NCBI RefSeq assembly: GCF_004117935.1
Contig: NZ_SDOY01000172.1
Location: forward strand, 1 to 64,000
Length of the DNA stretch: 64,000 nt
DNA from: Streptomyces roseicoloratus
Lineage (GTDB): Bacteria > Actinomycetota > Actinomycetes > Streptomycetales > Streptomycetaceae
Reading direction: 5' to 3'
Below are positions 62,322 through 64,000 of this stretch, in pieces. Both the position numbers and the translations under genes were made by a program. The notes under the pieces are model-generated. The model worked only from the letters and a program-made list of their open reading frames with translations, was not told the origin of the DNA and did not search any database. How positions within the stretch are numbered: position 1 is the first letter of the stretch; every line of letters starts with the position of its first letter.

Positions 62322-63818
62322 ATGCCACTCTTCCCGCGCGCCGTCCGGCAGGACTTCGCCGCGTCGCTCGTCGTCTTCCTGGTCGCGCTCCCGCTCTGCG
62401 TCGGCGTGGCCGTCGCCTCCGGCGTCCCCGCCGAACTCGGCCTGATCACCGGCATCGTCGGCGGACTCGTCACCGGGATGATGCGGGGCAGCAGCCTCCA
62501 GGTCTCCGGACCGGCCGCCGGTCTCACGGTGCTCGTGGCGGAGGCGGTCCGCGCCTTCGGCCTGCCCGCCCTCGGCCTCATCGTGCTGCTGTCCGGGCTC
62601 CTCCAGATCGCCATGGGCGCCCTGCGCTGGGGACGGTGGTTCCGGGCGATCTCCCTGTCCGTCGTCGAGGGCATGCTCGCCGGCATCGGCCTCGTGATCA
62701 TCGCGGGCCAGCTCTACGCCGCGGCCGGTCTGCCGGCGCCCCATTCCGGTCTCGCCAAGCTCGCGGGCCTGCCCGAAGCCCTGGCCGCGGCCCTGAGCGC
62801 GACCGTGTCCCTGACCGCCCTCGCCGTCGCCGTCGGGACCGTCGCCGTCGTCGTCGTGTGGCCGAGGCTGCCGCGCCGGGTACGGGCGGTGCCGGGCGCG
62901 CTGGTGGCCGTCCTGCTGGCCGCCGCAGTGACCGTGGTGGCCGATCTGCCGGTCGTCACCGTGCGGGTGAGCGGCGTGGTGGACGCCGTGCGGCTGCCCG
63001 GCGCCGACACCTTCACCGGCCTCGCCGAGCCCGCGCTGCTCGGCACGGTGCTGGCCTTCGCGCTGATCGCCTCCGCCGAGTCGCTGTTCAGCGCGGCGGC
63101 CGTCGACCGGCTGCACACCGGACCCCGCACGGACTACGACAAGGAGCTCGTCGCCCAGGGCGCCGGCAACGCCGTGTCCGGGCTGCTCGGCGCCCTTCCG
63201 CTGACCGCGGTCATCGTGCGCAGTTCGGCCAACGTGGAGGCCGGCGCCCGCACCAAGGCCTCCCGGGTGCTGCACGGGGTGTGGCTGCTGCTCTTCGCGG
63301 TGCTGCTGCCCGCCGTCCTCGCGTACATCCCGCTCGCCGCCCTCGCCGGCATCCTCGTCCACGCGGGCTGGAAACTGATCCCGTTCCGCGGCGTGGCGAC
63401 ACTGTGGCGCACCCATCGCGGCGAGGCGTTCGTGCTCGTCGCGACGGCGGTGGCCATCGTCGTGGTCGGCATGTTCGAAGGCGTGCTGATCGGTCTCGTG
63501 CTGTCGGTCGCGAAGGCCGCCTGGGAAGCCTCCCACCTGCGCGTGGAGCGCACCGACGAGGGTCGTGACGGAGTGCGGGTGCGGATCGCCGGGACGGTGA
63601 ACTTCCTGCGGCTGCCCCAGATACTCGACAGCCTGGAGGACCTGCCCCGCGACCGTCGCATCGTCCTGGACCTCTCCGGCGTCCACCACCTCGACCACGC
63701 GTGCCGCGCCGCCCTGCAGGCCTGGGCCGAACGGCACAGCCCCGCCGACCCCGAGGCCGTCCACCTCCACGCCCTCCCGGCCCCCTCACCCAAGGAACGG
63801 GCCGAGGCGCCGGGGTGA
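62322..63818 (+). CDS. SulP-family anion transporter with STAS domain
   Basis: A 498-residue SulP transporter. It opens DFAASLVVFLVALPLCVGVA, the conserved first helix, and contains GLVTGMMRGSSLQVSGPAAG, the SulP signature around the anion site. It has about 10-12 helices, including ALIASAESLFSAAAVDRLHT and the charged QGAGNAVSGLLGALPLTAVI. The C-terminal roughly 100 residues form a STAS domain (VRIAGTVNFLRLPQILDSLE; IVLDLSGVHHLDHACRAALQ). SulP proteins carry sulfate, bicarbonate or other anions. The QGAGN/LGALPLT pattern recalls SulP proteins paired with carbonic anhydrase, so bicarbonate is possible, but no carbonic anhydrase domain or gene is present. ATG 62322 follows GAGGGGG. Confidence 0.87.
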   Translation: MPLFPRAVRQDFAASLVVFLVALPLCVGVAVASGVPAELGLITGIVGGLVTGMMRGSSLQVSGPAAGLTVLVAEAVRAFGLPALGLIVLLSGLLQIAMGALRWGRWFRAISLSVVEGMLAGIGLVIIAGQLYAAAGLPAPHSGLAKLAGLPEALAAALSATVSLTALAVAVGTVAVVVVWPRLPRRVRAVPGALVAVLLAAAVTVVADLPVVTVRVSGVVDAVRLPGADTFTGLAEPALLGTVLAFALIASAESLFSAAAVDRLHTGPRTDYDKELVAQGAGNAVSGLLGALPLTAVIVRSSANVEAGARTKASRVLHGVWLLLFAVLLPAVLAYIPLAALAGILVHAGWKLIPFRGVATLWRTHRGEAFVLVATAVAIVVVGMFEGVLIGLVLSVAKAAWEASHLRVERTDEGRDGVRVRIAGTVNFLRLPQILDSLEDLPRDRRIVLDLSGVHHLDHACRAALQAWAERHSPADPEAVHLHALPAPSPKERAEAPG

Positions 63819-63872
63819 CCACGCGGCCGGTGGCGGCCACGAGGGTGCGCCCGCCGTCCGGGCGCGGGGGCA

Positions 63873-63891
63873 CCGGCCCTGGAGGGGCCGG
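63873..63891 (+). terminator. Hairpin downstream of SulP gene
   Basis: CCGGCCC (63873-63879) pairs with GGGCCGG (63885-63891) around TGGAG. It is 55 bp after the stop codon. The remaining bases to the window end show no gene. Confidence 0.55.
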
Positions 63892-64000
63892 GCACCGGAG
63901 CACCGGCACGCCGTTCACCGTCCGGGCCGTGCCGCGAAGCTCACGCCCGTGCGGTGCGGTCCGGGACCGTGCCTCCGGGTATCGTCGTGAAGGGTCTTCC

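Noticed and set aside
62192..62330. Cys-rich short peptide as a sulfur-responsive leader upstream of SulP
   Set aside because: Short frames such as MNHEGCALSRDGCAPAPQAC exist but do not match the known actinobacterial leader-peptide pattern, and they continue into a long shadow frame.

Overview
The window is high-GC actinobacterial DNA, almost certainly Streptomyces. Third-codon positions are nearly all G/C, GTG and TTG starts are common, and the gene families are typical: a SARP regulator with an NB-ARC domain, an HxlR regulator, a DUF6230/DUF6114 pair, an RsbU-type phosphatase, and a type VII secretion system (T7SS) with EccB/C/D, a mycosin and WXG100 proteins. No tRNA, rRNA or CRISPR array was seen.

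Layout. (1) 1-4.5 kb is an insertion-sequence landing zone. An IS630 element begins at base 1 and abuts an IS5-family element at a TA dinucleotide. A GNAT acetyltransferase gene follows, with an IS481 element inserted exactly over its stop codon and flanked by a 6-bp target duplication. Beyond it lies a decayed NUDIX/aminoglycoside-phosphotransferase chimera. (2) 4.6-18.7 kb holds ordinary accessory metabolism: a beta-propeller lipoprotein, a short homologue of the Bacillus Cyt cytolytic toxins, a lactate-2-monooxygenase-like flavoenzyme, an imine-reductase-like enzyme with a divergent HxlR regulator, the DUF6230/DUF6114 pair with a TetR regulator, a secreted four-cysteine protein, a GlcG-like protein, two MFS exporters, a saccharopine-dehydrogenase-like enzyme, a TetR regulator and a small membrane protein. 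(3) 19.2-24 kb holds a SARP-NB-ARC-TPR regulator and a membrane-anchored surface protein.

(4) 24.1-51.3 kb is one large T7SS island. The machine is EccC (plus strand), EccD and EccB (minus), a mycosin that has lost its catalytic Asp and His, and an AAA+ protein fused to a right-handed beta-helix. The likely cargo is two WXG100 proteins, an uncharacterised helical protein, a 975-residue AAWKG-like protein with a long PDGT beta-repeat region, a YbaB-like protein, a third WXG100-like partner and a 3296-residue polymorphic-toxin-like protein. The giant protein carries an internal HExxH zinc-protease motif. Near its C-terminus it has a nucleic-acid-deaminase signature (HAE ... PCxxC), followed by two helix-turn-helix-like segments. 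No small immunity gene is recognisable beside it. A CTAAC-type motif recurs in three intergenic regions of this island.

(5) 52.2-59.8 kb is a choline-to-glycine-betaine and osmoprotectant-uptake operon: betaine-aldehyde dehydrogenase, choline dehydrogenase, ABC ATPase, a fused double permease and a substrate-binding lipoprotein. It ends at a 21-bp perfect hairpin. (6) 59.9-64 kb carries an RsbU-type PP2C phosphatase, a small membrane protein and a SulP anion transporter.

Central interpretation (inference): the island looks like a T7SS devoted to exporting very large effectors, one of which may be a DNA-tethered deaminase. Functions were assigned by reading motifs. No database search or structure prediction was run.
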